A stretch of DNA of 51,125 nucleotides from Actinomycetes bacterium. GTDB lineage: Bacteria; Actinomycetota; Acidimicrobiia; Acidimicrobiales; Acidimicrobiaceae. The translations under genes and the position numbers were made by a program. Below, one piece after another: positions 1 through 9,343 of the stretch (positions within the stretch are counted from its first letter, which is position 1; every line of letters starts with the position of its first letter). A model generated the notes under the pieces. That model was given only the letters and a program-made list of their open reading frames with translations, was not told the origin of the DNA and did no database searches. The stretch covers positions 1 to 51,125 of the forward strand of contig JAJZBG010000013.1 of assembly GCA_021799035.1 (NCBI GenBank), in the 5' to 3' direction.

Positions 1-528
1 GACTACCGCGAAGTCCACTACATCAAGGTGGAGCTGGACAAAATCTTTGGAAGATCAAATTTCATGAATGAAATAATCTGGGCATACGATTTCGGTGGCA
101 GATCGAAATCGAGATGGCCAGCAAAACACGACACCATCTTGGTCTATGCGAAAGAGCTTGGAAATCAAATCTTCAACTACGAGGACATTGAGCGCATTCC
201 CTACATGGCGCCAGGCCTGGTGACCAAGGAAAAGGCTGCAAGAGGCAAAATACCGACGGACGTATGGTGGCATACGATCGTCCATACCGCTGGCACGGAG
301 CGAACAGGTTACCCGAACCAGAAACCCGAAGCAATCCTTCGGCGAATCATCGAAGCGTCTTCGAACCCAGGATCATGGGTGCTTGACTTCTTCGCAGGAA
401 GCGGTACGACAGCCTTCGTTTCGCAACAGCTCGGGAGACGTTTCATCGCCGTAGACTCCAATCCGGAGGCAATAAAAATCATCACAAATCGCATCGATAT
501 GGCAAATGTCGTGGAAGTTGCCTATTGA
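1..528 (+). CDS. Site-specific DNA methyltransferase (N4/N6 type), 3' part only
   Basis: The reading frame is open from base 1 (no stop upstream of the first in-frame GTG at 28), so the gene begins outside the window. Visible is the C-terminal part of an N6_N4_Mtase-family (PF01555-like) enzyme that transfers a methyl group from S-adenosylmethionine to adenine-N6 or cytosine-N4 in DNA. The SAM-binding motif I, DFFAGSGTT, lies near the C terminus, and TGYPNQKP just before it is typical of the family. With motif I at the C-terminal end, the catalytic DPPY-type motif should lie upstream (beta-class order) and is not seen here. The gene could belong to a restriction-modification system or be an orphan; no restriction gene follows it in the next kilobase. 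Confidence 0.85.
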   Translation, partial: DYREVHYIKVELDKIFGRSNFMNEIIWAYDFGGRSKSRWPAKHDTILVYAKELGNQIFNYEDIERIPYMAPGLVTKEKAARGKIPTDVWWHTIVHTAGTERTGYPNQKPEAILRRIIEASSNPGSWVLDFFAGSGTTAFVSQQLGRRFIAVDSNPEAIKIITNRIDMANVVEVAY

Positions 529-1109
529 CGATTATGCGCGGCAGACCTGCTCCGCAATGCAGGGATACGGAGCTCACATCCAAGCCGCCTGAAAGTCTTC
601 AGAAAAGAGAAATGCATCGTATTTGCGTCACAAACAGATGCCACAAGCACCGGTGAGCGACTTCGCCCATCCTTTGAAAAGCAAAATGCCCTCTCTCGCC
701 ATTGAAGCGATGCTTACCACTGCTGTGGCCTCAGTCTTAAACAGAAAAGCTCCCCTCCATGAGAACAATCCCCACAAAGGGTCAGTCAAGCGGAGATCCT
801 CAACAAGTCCTGGTCTTGTTTCAGCAGAATTCTCGAGGACAAGGTTGACACGTCTGAAACCTGTTCCAGTTCACCTCAAGCACGGATCAGAGCGCAGCAT
901 CAAGAGCCGCCTTCTCTGCAAATTTTGTGGGTGAAACCAGCATCGGTATGTAAACGCTGCCAGGAACCCTCTTGCTGCACGATACTTGCATTCCAGCGAG
1001 TGAATGGTTCCGAATTGCATTCCCGATGAACCCCAAGCTGCCCATGTGACATAGGCCATAAAGGAATCTCAGCTCATCAGGCCAGCAAGAACGTCAAGCC
1101 CATAATGAC
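529..1109. other. Intergenic stretch without a convincing gene
   Basis: About 580 bases between the methyltransferase and the leuA leader. On the minus strand there are two short protein-like open stretches: 887-1045 (ATG at 1045, 52 codons, containing VYIPMLVSPTKFAEKAALDA) and one in another frame lower down, around 640-800 (containing TEATAVVSIASMAREG). They are in different frames and separated by stops. They could be remains of a decayed gene, but could also be chance. No RNA gene or strong hairpin was seen. Confidence 0.3.
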
Positions 1110-1126
1110 TTGACTAGACGAGTCAA
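1110..1126. promoter_or_regulatory. Inverted repeat TTGACT-N5-AGTCAA upstream of the leuA leader
   Basis: A perfect 6+6 bp inverted repeat with a 5-nt spacer lies just before the leuA leader peptide. Its left half also resembles a -35 hexamer (TTGACT), and a poor -10-like stretch (TAATCA) begins 17 nt further on at 1133. It may be part of the promoter, an operator, or both. No regulator gene is next to it. Confidence 0.35.
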
Positions 1127-1145
1127 AGTGAGTAATCATATAGGC

Positions 1146-1184
1146 GTGCATATTGTGTTTGCAACCACTCTCCTTCTTGGATAG
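1146..1184 (+). CDS. leuL: leuA leader peptide (attenuator peptide)
   Basis: Short frame GTG-...-TAG reading (M)HIVFATTLLLG. An in-frame GTG at 1128 would add six residues. Three consecutive Leu codons (CTC CTT CTT) end two codons before the stop, and the stop codon directly touches an 11-bp hairpin that is followed by a Rho-independent terminator. This is the classical plan of ribosome-mediated attenuation: scarce charged tRNA-Leu stalls the ribosome and lets leuA be read. No Shine-Dalgarno is evident, so the message may be leaderless. The start is uncertain; the Leu run, stop and hairpin order are seen directly. Confidence 0.65.
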   Translation: MHIVFATTLLLG

Positions 1185-1209
1185 CTGCGAGCGTTTTCAA
1201 CGCTCGCAG
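1185..1209 (+). promoter_or_regulatory. Attenuator hairpin following the leuA leader stop codon
   Basis: Perfect 11-bp stem (CTGCGAGCGTT with AACGCTCGCAG) with a 3-nt loop, beginning at the base after the leader TAG codon and ending at the base before the terminator stem. A ribosome at the leader stop would cover its 5' arm. Pairing alternatives with the Leu-codon segment are possible, since CCTTCTTGG at 1173-1180 can pair imperfectly with the terminator 3' arm. The exact switch was not computed. Confidence 0.65.
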
Positions 1210-1242
1210 AACCTCCTGTGCCTCTTGGCCAGGAGGTTTTTT
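1210..1242 (+). terminator. Rho-independent terminator of the leuA attenuator
   Basis: Stem AACCTCCTG (1210-1218) pairs with CAGGAGGTT (1230-1238) across an 11-nt loop, and the U-tract runs through 1242. It lies about 75 nt upstream of the leuA ATG and so would stop transcription before the gene when leucine is plentiful. Confidence 0.85.
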
Positions 1243-1316
1243 GTTAGCACGGTAACTGGCTAAGGAAAGTTGTAGAACAAGGCGCTTTGCCGCAGGGAAA
1301 GGAAAGGGTAAGCCGG

Positions 1317-2861
1317 ATGGACGAAAAGTTGATCGTATTCGACACAACATTAAGAGATGGGGAGCAGTCACCGGGCATCTCGCTTGACGTCGCGGAAAAA
1401 CTTGAGATCGCCGAGCAGCTTGCCCGTCTTAACGTCGACTACATCGAGGCCGGGTTTCCTGTGGCGTCGCAAGGCGATTTCGATGCGGTGCAGGCAATCG
1501 CTCGCCAAGTTCATGGTCCGATCATCGCAGCCCTGTCTAGAACGCACTTGGGCGATGTCGACAGGTGCTGGGAGGCTCTCAAAGACGCCGAAAAGGCGAG
1601 GATCCACGTGTTCATATCCACTAGCCCTTCTCATATGCAGCACATGCTGAAAATGGACCAGAGCCAAGTCCTAGCGGAGACGAGGCAAGGAGTAGAAAGA
1701 GCCCGATCTCATACCAACGATGTCGAGTTCTCGCCGCAGGATGCCACTCGCACTCCGCTGGATTTCATGATGGAAGTTCTCCAGGCTGCCGTAGACTCCG
1801 GAGCTACAACCCTGAACATTCCAGACACCGTAGGTTATGGCATCCCGTGGGATTTCGGAGCACTGATTCAGTACGTCAAATCCCAGATTTCAGGCAGCTA
1901 CATAATTTCCACACACTGCCACAACGATTTGGGTTTGGCAACTGCAAATTCGCTGGCAGGAGTACAAGCGGGAGCACGCCAAGTAGAGGTTTGCATCAAC
2001 GGACTTGGCGAAAGGGCAGGGAATGCGGCGCTTGAAGAAGTTGTGATGGCTTTGAAGATTCGTCCAGACCAATTCCTTGGCATGACGACGCAGATCCACA
2101 CTGAAGAACTGGCCAGAACATCGCGCCTTGTCTCTCGCCTTACCGGATACCCCGTTCAGTACAACAAGGCTGTAGTGGGAAAGAATGCCTTCACCCATGA
2201 GTCCGGAATTCATCAGCATGGGGTTCTGGTCGATCGAGAGACCTACGAGATCATCGATGCGCAAAGCGTGGGCCAAAAGGGATCACAGATCGTTCTCGGG
2301 AAGCACTCCGGTAGGCATGCCTTTGCCGAGACCCTCAAGAACATGGGCTTCGAAGTCCACGGTGATGCTCTCAATCAAGCATTCTTCAGATTCAAGGAGC
2401 TTGCTGACCGAAAAATGGAAATCACAGAGGCTGACCTTGAGGCGCTTGTAGCCGATGAGATAAGCTCGGAGGCTTCAAACATTTACAGCCTTGCCGAACT
2501 TGAGGTGGGCGGTGGAACCGTTGGCACGCCGAACGCAAGAGTTGTGATCGCAAAGGGTCAGGAACGCCTCGAGGCAAGAGCGGAAGGCAATGGCATGATT
2601 GATGCTGCAGGCAAGGCTATTCAGAGTGCAACCGGCATCCAGACCAAGCTAGTGGGCTTCACAGTCTCCTCTGTAACCGGCGGAGAGGACGCCCAAGGCG
2701 AAGTGGTGGTGCAGCTCGAATCTGGGGAGTTCAAGGTTTCCGGCCGAGGCGTTTCTACGGATGTAGTTGAGGCATCTGCCCGCGCATACTTGAATGCCGT
2801 GAACCGGCTAGCGCGTTCTTTCGCTCGCAAAGACGTGCGCAATGCCGACGTTGGGCCCTGA
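1317..2861 (+). CDS. leuA: 2-isopropylmalate synthase
   Basis: Condenses acetyl-CoA with 2-oxoisovalerate, the first committed step of leucine synthesis; cytosolic. The ~514-residue length fits the LeuA type 1 family. N-terminal TIM-barrel motifs are present: LRDGEQSPG near residue 13, HCHNDLGLATAN, NGLGERAGNA, and HESGIHQHG with metal-binding histidines. The C-terminal ~130 residues (from about AELEVGGGTVG) form the leucine-binding regulatory domain, so feedback inhibition is expected. An upstream in-frame TTG at 1287 exists, but the ATG at 1317 has GGAAAGG 9 nt upstream and matches the usual N terminus. Expression is probably controlled by the attenuator just upstream. Confidence 0.97.
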   Translation: MDEKLIVFDTTLRDGEQSPGISLDVAEKLEIAEQLARLNVDYIEAGFPVASQGDFDAVQAIARQVHGPIIAALSRTHLGDVDRCWEALKDAEKARIHVFISTSPSHMQHMLKMDQSQVLAETRQGVERARSHTNDVEFSPQDATRTPLDFMMEVLQAAVDSGATTLNIPDTVGYGIPWDFGALIQYVKSQISGSYIISTHCHNDLGLATANSLAGVQAGARQVEVCINGLGERAGNAALEEVVMALKIRPDQFLGMTTQIHTEELARTSRLVSRLTGYPVQYNKAVVGKNAFTHESGIHQHGVLVDRETYEIIDAQSVGQKGSQIVLGKHSGRHAFAETLKNMGFEVHGDALNQAFFRFKELADRKMEITEADLEALVADEISSEASNIYSLAELEVGGGTVGTPNARVVIAKGQERLEARAEGNGMIDAAGKAIQSATGIQTKLVGFTVSSVTGGEDAQGEVVVQLESGEFKVSGRGVSTDVVEASARAYLNAVNRLARSFARKDVRNADVGP

Positions 2862-2876
2862 GACTTGAATGCTGCC

Positions 2877-3593
2877 TCAAGCTTTTCGAGACCAGTCACC
2901 GGAAGATCGCCCGCTGACTGGCTCTCGACTGCCGACTTTTTCGAGAATCCTTCTGAGTTCTAGAAATGTGGCTAATACGTGGTTGAGGATCCTGGATGCC
3001 TTCTTAGAGTCAATCCCGAGATTCGAGAGAACCTCCAAAATGAAATCCCCAATGCCGTCAGCATTTTCCATATCCCATAAGGCCTGCTCCAGGCTGAACA
3101 CCAGGATGTCCCGCGTTAGCTCGTCATCGTCGCTTATGGACGTGCTATCGCCGAACAATGAGTGCTGAACTGAGCTGAAAAGAACGTCAAGCGATGCATC
3201 TACCGGATCGATTGCATCGATCTCAAACTGTGCAGATGTGAGCCTCATCCCGGGCTCGATATATCTGATCTCAGAATTCAGATCATCATCTTCCTCTAGA
3301 AGACCATCTCCGCAAAGAGCTTCCCAACCGCCTGGCACCACTCTCCACGAAGTTCCACAACAGTCACAATCTAGCCATCCGCTGCGATGAACTGCATCGA
3401 GGACTGGAAATCCTTCCGCGATATACCAGGGAGGACAGGCTGGGCAGATGTTTCTTTCGATGAGTTCTTCGACACTCATCGCATCGAGTTCTTCAGACCA
3501 CCGGCGCAACCCATCAAGATCTACGCGATGCTCGGTGCACCTCATATAAAAGATCTGATCGGAGTTGACCTGCCCTATTTCCGCTATCTTCAT
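2877..3593 (-). CDS. Hypothetical Cys-rich (zinc-ribbon-like) protein
   Basis: Function not recognised. About 238 residues from the ATG at 3593, which has GGAGAG 8 nt upstream; the frame stays open to 3662 but without a ribosome-binding site. Pairs CPAC (about residues 50-53) and CDCC (about 76-79), preceded by CTEH (19-22), suggest one or two structural metal sites in the N-terminal third. The rest is acidic and probably helical (DDDLNSE, DDDELTRDI). No membrane segment or signal peptide was seen. It is the last gene in the minus-strand direction after ilvBNC-ABC, separated from the ATPase by about 125 bp, and converges on leuA with a 15-bp gap. It may be an independent unit. Confidence 0.7.
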   Translation of the reverse strand: MKIAEIGQVNSDQIFYMRCTEHRVDLDGLRRWSEELDAMSVEELIERNICPACPPWYIAEGFPVLDAVHRSGWLDCDCCGTSWRVVPGGWEALCGDGLLEEDDDLNSEIRYIEPGMRLTSAQFEIDAIDPVDASLDVLFSSVQHSLFGDSTSISDDDELTRDILVFSLEQALWDMENADGIGDFILEVLSNLGIDSKKASRILNHVLATFLELRRILEKVGSREPVSGRSSGDWSRKA

Positions 3594-3719
3594 TGTTGGC
3601 TCTCCAGTCCGACGAGCCAGATCCACTTTGGTCCCCTGCAGGCCCTTATTGTCAGGGTACATCTATTTGGGGTCCTAATAGAAGAGTTTTCTTCAGAATA
3701 TTGATGGGATTTGTCAGAT

Positions 3720-4400
3720 TTATCCGACCAGTTTGTTGTACTGCTCTTTTGAAGGAGCGCCATGGTACACGACCTTGCCCTCAGCCATCCCCACCATTGT
3801 GCTTGCGATGGAGAGAAACTCTTCGGAGTGCGTTGCCACCAAGACCGCAACCTTGTGCCTGGCCTCTTCTTTGACCTGATCGATCAGGGCTGCCTTGCCC
3901 CTCTGATCTAACCCTACAAACGGCTCGTCAAAAATTAGAAGCTTGTGCGGCCGGACGAGCGCCATGGATATCGCCACCTTCTGTCGCAGCCCCCTCGAGA
4001 AGCTGCCCGGCAAATCATCTTGGCGATCTAGAAGCCCGAAGAGCGATAGGAGCTCCTTAGCTCTTGCTTCCCAATCTGACAAGCCATTTATCCTGGCGGA
4101 AAACTCAAGATGCTCAAGTGCAGATATGTCATCATAGAGTACCGGGTTATCCAGACAGACAGAAGTCACGCTCCTCGCGTCGTCCGATCCAGCCCTCGCG
4201 CCAAGAATGGAAATCTCCCCGCTCTCGTAGTTCGCAAGACCGGTAACTGCGCGAACCAGCGTAGTCTTTCCTGATCCGTTGGGCCCGACCAAAGCAGTTA
4301 TCTCTCCTTCGCGAACAGCAAGAGATACGTTCTCTAGTACGACGTTCTTGTCGTAAGCCTTGGATACTTTCTTCACCTCAAGCACGGCGCGAGCTGCCAT
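3720..4400 (-). CDS. ABC transporter ATP-binding protein
   Basis: A 226-residue single-domain ATPase of the ABC-2/CcmA-like exporter type, acting at the inner face of the membrane with the permease just upstream. Walker A GPNGSGKTT is at about 39-47, the signature segment is SFSRGLRQ (a divergent LSGGQ) at about 133-140, Walker B LLIFDEP at about 154-160, and the H-loop His at 191. It follows the permease gene by 13 bp and so is probably co-transcribed with it and with ilvBNC. The substrate is unknown. Confidence 0.9.
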   Translation of the reverse strand: MAARAVLEVKKVSKAYDKNVVLENVSLAVREGEITALVGPNGSGKTTLVRAVTGLANYESGEISILGARAGSDDARSVTSVCLDNPVLYDDISALEHLEFSARINGLSDWEARAKELLSLFGLLDRQDDLPGSFSRGLRQKVAISMALVRPHKLLIFDEPFVGLDQRGKAALIDQVKEEARHKVAVLVATHSEEFLSIASTMVGMAEGKVVYHGAPSKEQYNKLVG

Positions 4401-4413
4401 TACTACTCCTTAG

Positions 4414-5991
4414 TCAACCACCACTGGTCTGCGAAAACTCATTGCGACGCCTGATCCAGGTCCAAGCTGCGAGCGGGAAGATAAGCGAAAATGAACCGGC
4501 CGATATAGCTGTCGTGTCTATGAGTGAAGTGTTCAATAGATGCAGACTATAAGCATTCACCATAGCCACAAAACCAGACGCGATGACTATGAAAGGCAAA
4601 AGTTCCACTATCACCGAGGTGACCGCGACTACCTCTGGCATCAAAGCTGGTACAGTCGAAGACTTTTGTTTTCGCAGTATTCCCACGGCGGCACCAGTCG
4701 TGGACGAAGCGGCAAGAGGAATCGCGCTTATAAGTCCCACGTGAACGGCAATGCCAAAGCCGCTAAAAAGGGCTGTTGCCAAGGTTCCGATTAGCACAAA
4801 TATCAGCATGCCCACAAACGGCACAATCAGCAGCCTTGATTCCACCTTTGCAACAGGTATTCCGATTCCCGCTATGGCATCTGGATGGTCTGCGAATTGA
4901 GAAAGCGGCTCTAGCAAATCCGTCGCCCCAACGTAAAGGGCGATCAACGCAATCGCCAGCGGGAACAGGGAGCCCGACCACATAAGGCGTGCGGCAAAGC
5001 CGGAAATGCCAGCAAGTATCACGAAGCGCAGTAGCCGCTCAGGGGGCCACCTATAAACAGACTGCAAGGATCTCTTTGAAACAACGGCTGTTTGACCTGA
5101 GCCAATGGGTACCCGAGACAATGAAGAGTGGCCGCTTCGTGGCTTTTCCCCGGAAAGCTGCCTCCGAAGCAGGATTACGGTTCTGATATCGCGCATCGTG
5201 GCAGCGAATCTCAGCGTACCTACCAGTCGGGCCCTCTCTTCAAGTTGCTCCAGAGATAGGCCTGGTAAGAAGTACAGTCCAGCAGCAAATAGTAGGAGGA
5301 CAAATACCGCCATGCCAGCGGAATAGGCAAAATAGCTCTGACTGAAGAAGAGCTTCCCAAGCCAGATCCCCGGGAAATATCCATTAGGGCGATAGATTCC
5401 CCAAGCCGCCCAGAGGATTAGCAGGCCACCAAGCCCTGAGGCTGACCACTTACCCATCCGAAGACCAGATGCAACATACCCGCTTCCAAAGTAGGCAATG
5501 ACGCCAACCACTCCAAGGAGAGCGCCTTCAACCACAAGGCGAAAGGTTCCAGCACCAAGTGCCCGGTGTGCAATTCCACCGATCAACCCGCCCACCAAAA
5601 CAGCTGGCGCTGCCGCGGAACGAACTTGCGAAGCAGCTCGTGAGCGCAGCAGATGAGATCTCGGCACTCCAGAGAGCAAGATCATCCTGACGTCTGCGCC
5701 CTGAAGAGCAAGGGGTCCACCTCGGGATCCTGATCGCAGCCCAGCGAAGATCACTACTGCAAAGGCCAATCCAAAATACAATGGCCCGTACTTTATCGCT
5801 TCAGCTTGTGTCGCAGATCCGAGCGGAGCAGCCTGCACAAGGCCAACCAAAAGAGAGCCGCCCACCAATAGAGCGGCTCCGACCATATAGGCCTTGTAAA
5901 GCGCATTTACAAGATCAGTCTTTTCGACAAAGTGGCGCCTGCGTGCCCTGGAAAGATCCTTTAGAGCGGCGGCTCCTATGGCTTGAGTCAT
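4414..5991 (-). CDS. Polytopic membrane protein, probable ABC permease
   Basis: A 525-residue protein with about ten or more hydrophobic segments (for example near 35-53, 70-86, and several between about 125 and 260 and in the last 180 residues) separated by Arg-rich loops. No enzymatic motif was recognised. The ATPase gene immediately downstream makes it the likely membrane subunit of a two-component ABC system. Its ATG overlaps the ilvC stop as TGATG, which implies translational coupling to ilvC. A link with branched-chain amino acids or their oxoacids is suggested by position alone. Confidence 0.75.
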   Translation of the reverse strand: MTQAIGAAALKDLSRARRRHFVEKTDLVNALYKAYMVGAALLVGGSLLVGLVQAAPLGSATQAEAIKYGPLYFGLAFAVVIFAGLRSGSRGGPLALQGADVRMILLSGVPRSHLLRSRAASQVRSAAAPAVLVGGLIGGIAHRALGAGTFRLVVEGALLGVVGVIAYFGSGYVASGLRMGKWSASGLGGLLILWAAWGIYRPNGYFPGIWLGKLFFSQSYFAYSAGMAVFVLLLFAAGLYFLPGLSLEQLEERARLVGTLRFAATMRDIRTVILLRRQLSGEKPRSGHSSLSRVPIGSGQTAVVSKRSLQSVYRWPPERLLRFVILAGISGFAARLMWSGSLFPLAIALIALYVGATDLLEPLSQFADHPDAIAGIGIPVAKVESRLLIVPFVGMLIFVLIGTLATALFSGFGIAVHVGLISAIPLAASSTTGAAVGILRKQKSSTVPALMPEVVAVTSVIVELLPFIVIASGFVAMVNAYSLHLLNTSLIDTTAISAGSFSLIFPLAAWTWIRRRNEFSQTSGG

Positions 5992-7016
5992 CAGCCGCCT
6001 GAGACGTCTTTGAGGCCTGGCCTGCCGGACTTCATAAAGGGCATCATCGCACGCAGTTGAGCGCCTACCGACTCGATCGGATGAGCTGCAGCAGCTTTTC
6101 TTAGCTCATTAAACCTTGGCTGCCCGTTCTTATTCTCCTGCACCCACTCCTGAGCGAACTTACCGTTTTGGATCTCATCCAAAACCTTCTGCATCTCGGC
6201 CTTGACGCCATCATTTATGATACGTGGACCCGTAATGAGACCACCCCACTCAGCGGTCTCGGACACCGAGAACCACATCCCGGAAAGTCCGTTCTCATAA
6301 AGAAGATCCACAATTAGCTTAAGCTCGTGAAGGCACTCAAAGTACGCCGACTCAGGCTGATATCCGTTCCCCACAAGCGTTTCGTAGCCCGCAGTCACAA
6401 GGGCCGCAAGACCTCCACAGAGTACCACTTGCTCGCCAAAGAGATCCGTCTCAGTCTCTTCGGCAAATGTGGTCTCAAGCACTCCAGCACGAGTTGATCC
6501 AATTCCGTGGGCGTAGCTAAGCGCTATCTGCTTAGCCTTTCCAGAGGAGTCTTGGGAAACGGCAATCAGCGACGGGATCCCTCCACCTTCCACATACGTG
6601 CGCCGAACCAAGTGACCTGGCCCTTTGGGTGCGATCATGATCACATCCACATCCGGTGATGGCTTTATCTGCTCGAAGCGAATGTTGAAACCGTGAGCAA
6701 ATGCAAGTGCAGCTCCCCTCTTGAGGTTGGGGGCTATCTCAGATTCATAGATCGCGGGCTGAGCAGTGTCTGGCGCCAAGATCATTACCAGATCGGCATC
6801 TTTGGTGGCATCTGCAACACTTGCCACCTTGAGTCCGGCATTCTGCGCCTTGGCGCGAGATGACGATCCTTCCTTCAGACCAACCACTACATTCACTCCT
6901 GAATCCGCAAGATTCATCGCGTGCGCGTGGCCCTGTGATCCATAGCCAATGATGGCTACCTTCTTGCCTTGCAGCAATGAGGCGTCGGCATCTGCCTCGT
7001 AATACAAAGTGGCCAT
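5991..7016 (-). CDS. ilvC: Ketol-acid reductoisomerase (NADP+)
   Basis: Isomerises and reduces acetolactate or acetohydroxybutyrate to dihydroxy-isovalerate or -methylvalerate in valine/isoleucine synthesis. The 341 residues fit the short class I enzyme. Rossmann motif [10 protein letters not shown] is at 24-33, followed by a Ser/Arg-rich NADPH loop (GSSSRAKA, 50-57), and then the [11 protein letters not shown] and [11 protein letters not shown] segments that supply Mg2+ ligands. It begins 1 bp after the ilvN stop and ends overlapping the start of the ABC permease. Confidence 0.97.
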   Translation of the reverse strand: MATLYYEADADASLLQGKKVAIIGYGSQGHAHAMNLADSGVNVVVGLKEGSSSRAKAQNAGLKVASVADATKDADLVMILAPDTAQPAIYESEIAPNLKRGAALAFAHGFNIRFEQIKPSPDVDVIMIAPKGPGHLVRRTYVEGGGIPSLIAVSQDSSGKAKQIALSYAHGIGSTRAGVLETTFAEETETDLFGEQVVLCGGLAALVTAGYETLVGNGYQPESAYFECLHELKLIVDLLYENGLSGMWFSVSETAEWGGLITGPRIINDGVKAEMQKVLDEIQNGKFAQEWVQENKNGQPRFNELRKAAAAHPIESVGAQLRAMMPFMKSGRPGLKDVSGG

Positions 7017-7017
7017 T

Positions 7018-7602
7018 TCAGCCAGCCCTCCCAGTAGTATTTTTCAATTTGTTCGACTGACGCTCAAGCTTAGCCAGAGCCACCCGTCCTGTTCTCTGCA
7101 GCTCAACAATTCCGAAACTGGAGAGCAGTTCCGAGAAGTCATCAAGCTTGTCAGGTTCGCCAGTGACCAGCACCGTAAGCTTGTCGCTACCCACATCTAT
7201 GATCTTGCCGTCGAAGAGCGCGACAAGCTCCATCACGTGGCCACGAGAAGATATGTCGGCGTTCACCGTGGCTACCAGCAGTTCGCACTCCACCGACTCC
7301 AACGGGTCAAGCTCGGAGATCTTGATGACGTTGATGAGCTTGTGGAGCTGCTTGGTGATCTGCTCCAAAGGAGCTGAGGCCACATCAACAACTATCGTGA
7401 TGCGAGAAAAGCGGCTGTCGTCGGTCGGCGCAACGGCAAGCGAGAAGATGTTGTATCCTCTTCGAGAAAACAGCTGAGCTATACGCGCAAGCACGCCAGC
7501 CCTGTTCTCGACCAGCACCGATAGAACGTGGTGGTGCATAACGCCAACCCTATCGGACGGATCCGCCAACGACCCGTTACCGGGTATGTATGAAATACTC
7601 AT
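7018..7602 (-). CDS. ilvN: Acetolactate synthase small (regulatory) subunit
   Basis: A 194-residue regulatory partner of IlvB that mediates valine feedback inhibition. The ACT domain starts near residue 24 ([20 protein letters not shown]), followed by the typical IlvH C-terminal domain. The ATG overlaps the ilvB stop by 4 bp (ATGA), and ilvC follows 1 bp after its stop, so the three genes are translationally coupled. The N-terminal ~20 residues before the ACT domain are an extension of no known meaning. Confidence 0.95.
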   Translation of the reverse strand: MSISYIPGNGSLADPSDRVGVMHHHVLSVLVENRAGVLARIAQLFSRRGYNIFSLAVAPTDDSRFSRITIVVDVASAPLEQITKQLHKLINVIKISELDPLESVECELLVATVNADISSRGHVMELVALFDGKIIDVGSDKLTVLVTGEPDKLDDFSELLSSFGIVELQRTGRVALAKLERQSNKLKNTTGRAG

Positions 7603-9323
7603 TTTCCACCCAAACTTTCCGGGCCCAGAATAATGTTGTCATTTGAAACTCCGGCTGGAACCATCGGGAACACCTTCTCACTGGAGTCTGTGCGAAACTC
7701 TACTACCACTGGACGATCGTTTATCTCGTTGGCTTTCTCTATTGCTGGGCCAACTTCCTCGGCGTTCTCAACCCTAAATGACGCGCAACCCATAGCCTCC
7801 GCCCACTTGACGTAGTCCGGAAGGTCTGGAGACAGGTAAACTTCCGAGTAGCGCTCGCCATAGAACATCTCCTGCCACTGACGCACCATGCCCAAGTATG
7901 AGTTGTTCAAGAGCGCAACCTTTATCGGAATCCTCTCCATGGATGCCGTCACGAGCTCTTGCGCGGTCATCTGGAAACATCCATCGCCATCGATAGCCCA
8001 AACCACACGATCCGGTTTGCCGACTTTGGCGCCAATGGCAGCTGGGACTGCAAAGCCCATCGTGCCGAGCCCCCCTGAGTTGATCCAGGTGTAGGGATGG
8101 TTGAACTTCCAGTATTGAGAAGCCCACATTTGATGCTGACCAACACCGGACACTACAATCGTGTCGCTTGGATTGGCGTCCCGAAGCTTCTCAATGACGA
8201 ACTGCGGCTTCAGCACTCCCGATAGCGCCGGCTGGTCATACTTAAGCGGATGCTTCGCTTGCCACTCCTTGATGGTCTTGATCCAATCGCTTATATCGGC
8301 CCTTTGCTGGTAAGCATCCGGATCCGCTTTTATGGCCCTTATGATGTCCTCTATCACGCTACGGCAGTCACCGACAATCGGAACGTCGGGCCGCCTGAGC
8401 TTGCCAAGCTCCGCTGGGTCAATGTCAACGTGAATGACCTTTGCATGCGGCGCAAAGCCATCCAGCTTGCCCGTGACCCGATCATCAAACCGGCTACCCA
8501 GGGCTATCAGGAGGTCGGCTTGCTGCATCGAGGTGACCGCGGTGTAGTTCCCGTGCATTCCTGGCATTCCCAGGCACAGAGGATGCTCGTCAGGAAAAGC
8601 GCCGCGCGCCATTAATGTTGTGACGACTGGAATCCCGGTGAGCTCAACGAGTTCTGCCAGAGCCTCTGACCCCCTCGCCTTCAGCACCCCGCCACCTACA
8701 TAGAAAATCGGCCGTGTTGCCTCATACATCATCTTCACAGCCGCAGCGATCATCTTGGAGTGACCCCTGGAATTGGGTTTGTAACCAGGCATGTCCACCG
8801 AAGTGGGCCAGTACCAGTCCATCTCCGCGTTCGCGACGTCTTTTGGAAAGTCGATCAAGACCGGACCCGGACGTCCAGTTGTCGCCACGTGAAAAGCCTC
8901 AGAAACAACGTTTGGAATATCATTCGCATCGGTGACAAGCCAATTATGCTTGGTCACGCTCATGGTGATCCCTGTTATGTCTGCTTCCTGGAAAGCATCG
9001 GTTCCGATTGACCCCGTCGCCACCTGGCCGGTTATGACAACGATTGGAACAGAGTCCATGTAGGCGTCCGCCAAAGGCGTCACGATATTCGTCGCCGCAG
9101 GACCTGAGGTTACCATGGCTACCCCCGGCCTTCCCGTTGCATGTGCATATCCCTCCGCCATATGGCCCGCGCCCTGCTCATGACGGACCAGAATATGCCG
9201 GATTGGCGAGTCGATTATGGGATCGTATACCGGCAAGATAGCGCCGCCCGGAAGGCCAAACATCACATCGACGCCTTGCATCTCCAGACTCTTTATCAAA
9301 GCCTGAGCTCCCGTAAGCTTCAT
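7599..9323 (-). CDS. ilvB: Acetolactate synthase large (catalytic) subunit
   Basis: A ThDP-dependent enzyme that condenses pyruvate with pyruvate or 2-oxobutyrate, opening valine/leucine and isoleucine synthesis. The 574 residues include the catalytic Glu at 49 ([14 protein letters not shown]), FAD-binding middle-domain features, and the ThDP motif [11 protein letters not shown] running to NNSYLGM in the C-terminal third. The ATG at 9323 is preceded by GGGAG. It is the first structural gene of ilvBNC-permease-ATPase, behind an attenuator with a Leu/Val/Ile-rich leader peptide. Confidence 0.97.
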   Translation of the reverse strand: MKLTGAQALIKSLEMQGVDVMFGLPGGAILPVYDPIIDSPIRHILVRHEQGAGHMAEGYAHATGRPGVAMVTSGPAATNIVTPLADAYMDSVPIVVITGQVATGSIGTDAFQEADITGITMSVTKHNWLVTDANDIPNVVSEAFHVATTGRPGPVLIDFPKDVANAEMDWYWPTSVDMPGYKPNSRGHSKMIAAAVKMMYEATRPIFYVGGGVLKARGSEALAELVELTGIPVVTTLMARGAFPDEHPLCLGMPGMHGNYTAVTSMQQADLLIALGSRFDDRVTGKLDGFAPHAKVIHVDIDPAELGKLRRPDVPIVGDCRSVIEDIIRAIKADPDAYQQRADISDWIKTIKEWQAKHPLKYDQPALSGVLKPQFVIEKLRDANPSDTIVVSGVGQHQMWASQYWKFNHPYTWINSGGLGTMGFAVPAAIGAKVGKPDRVVWAIDGDGCFQMTAQELVTASMERIPIKVALLNNSYLGMVRQWQEMFYGERYSEVYLSPDLPDYVKWAEAMGCASFRVENAEEVGPAIEKANEINDRPVVVEFRTDSSEKVFPMVPAGVSNDNIILGPESLGGK

Positions 9324-9343
9324 TTCTTACTCCCAGATAAACT

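Noticed and set aside
623-934. 103-codon open frame on plus after the methyltransferase
   Set aside because: Composition is Ser/Lys/Arg/Pro-rich without fold-like pattern, no good ribosome-binding site, and it competes with open frames on the other strand.
871-1059. 62-codon minus frame upstream of leuA
   Set aside because: Trp/Cys/Arg-rich, and another frame in the same DNA looks more protein-like; no start signal.
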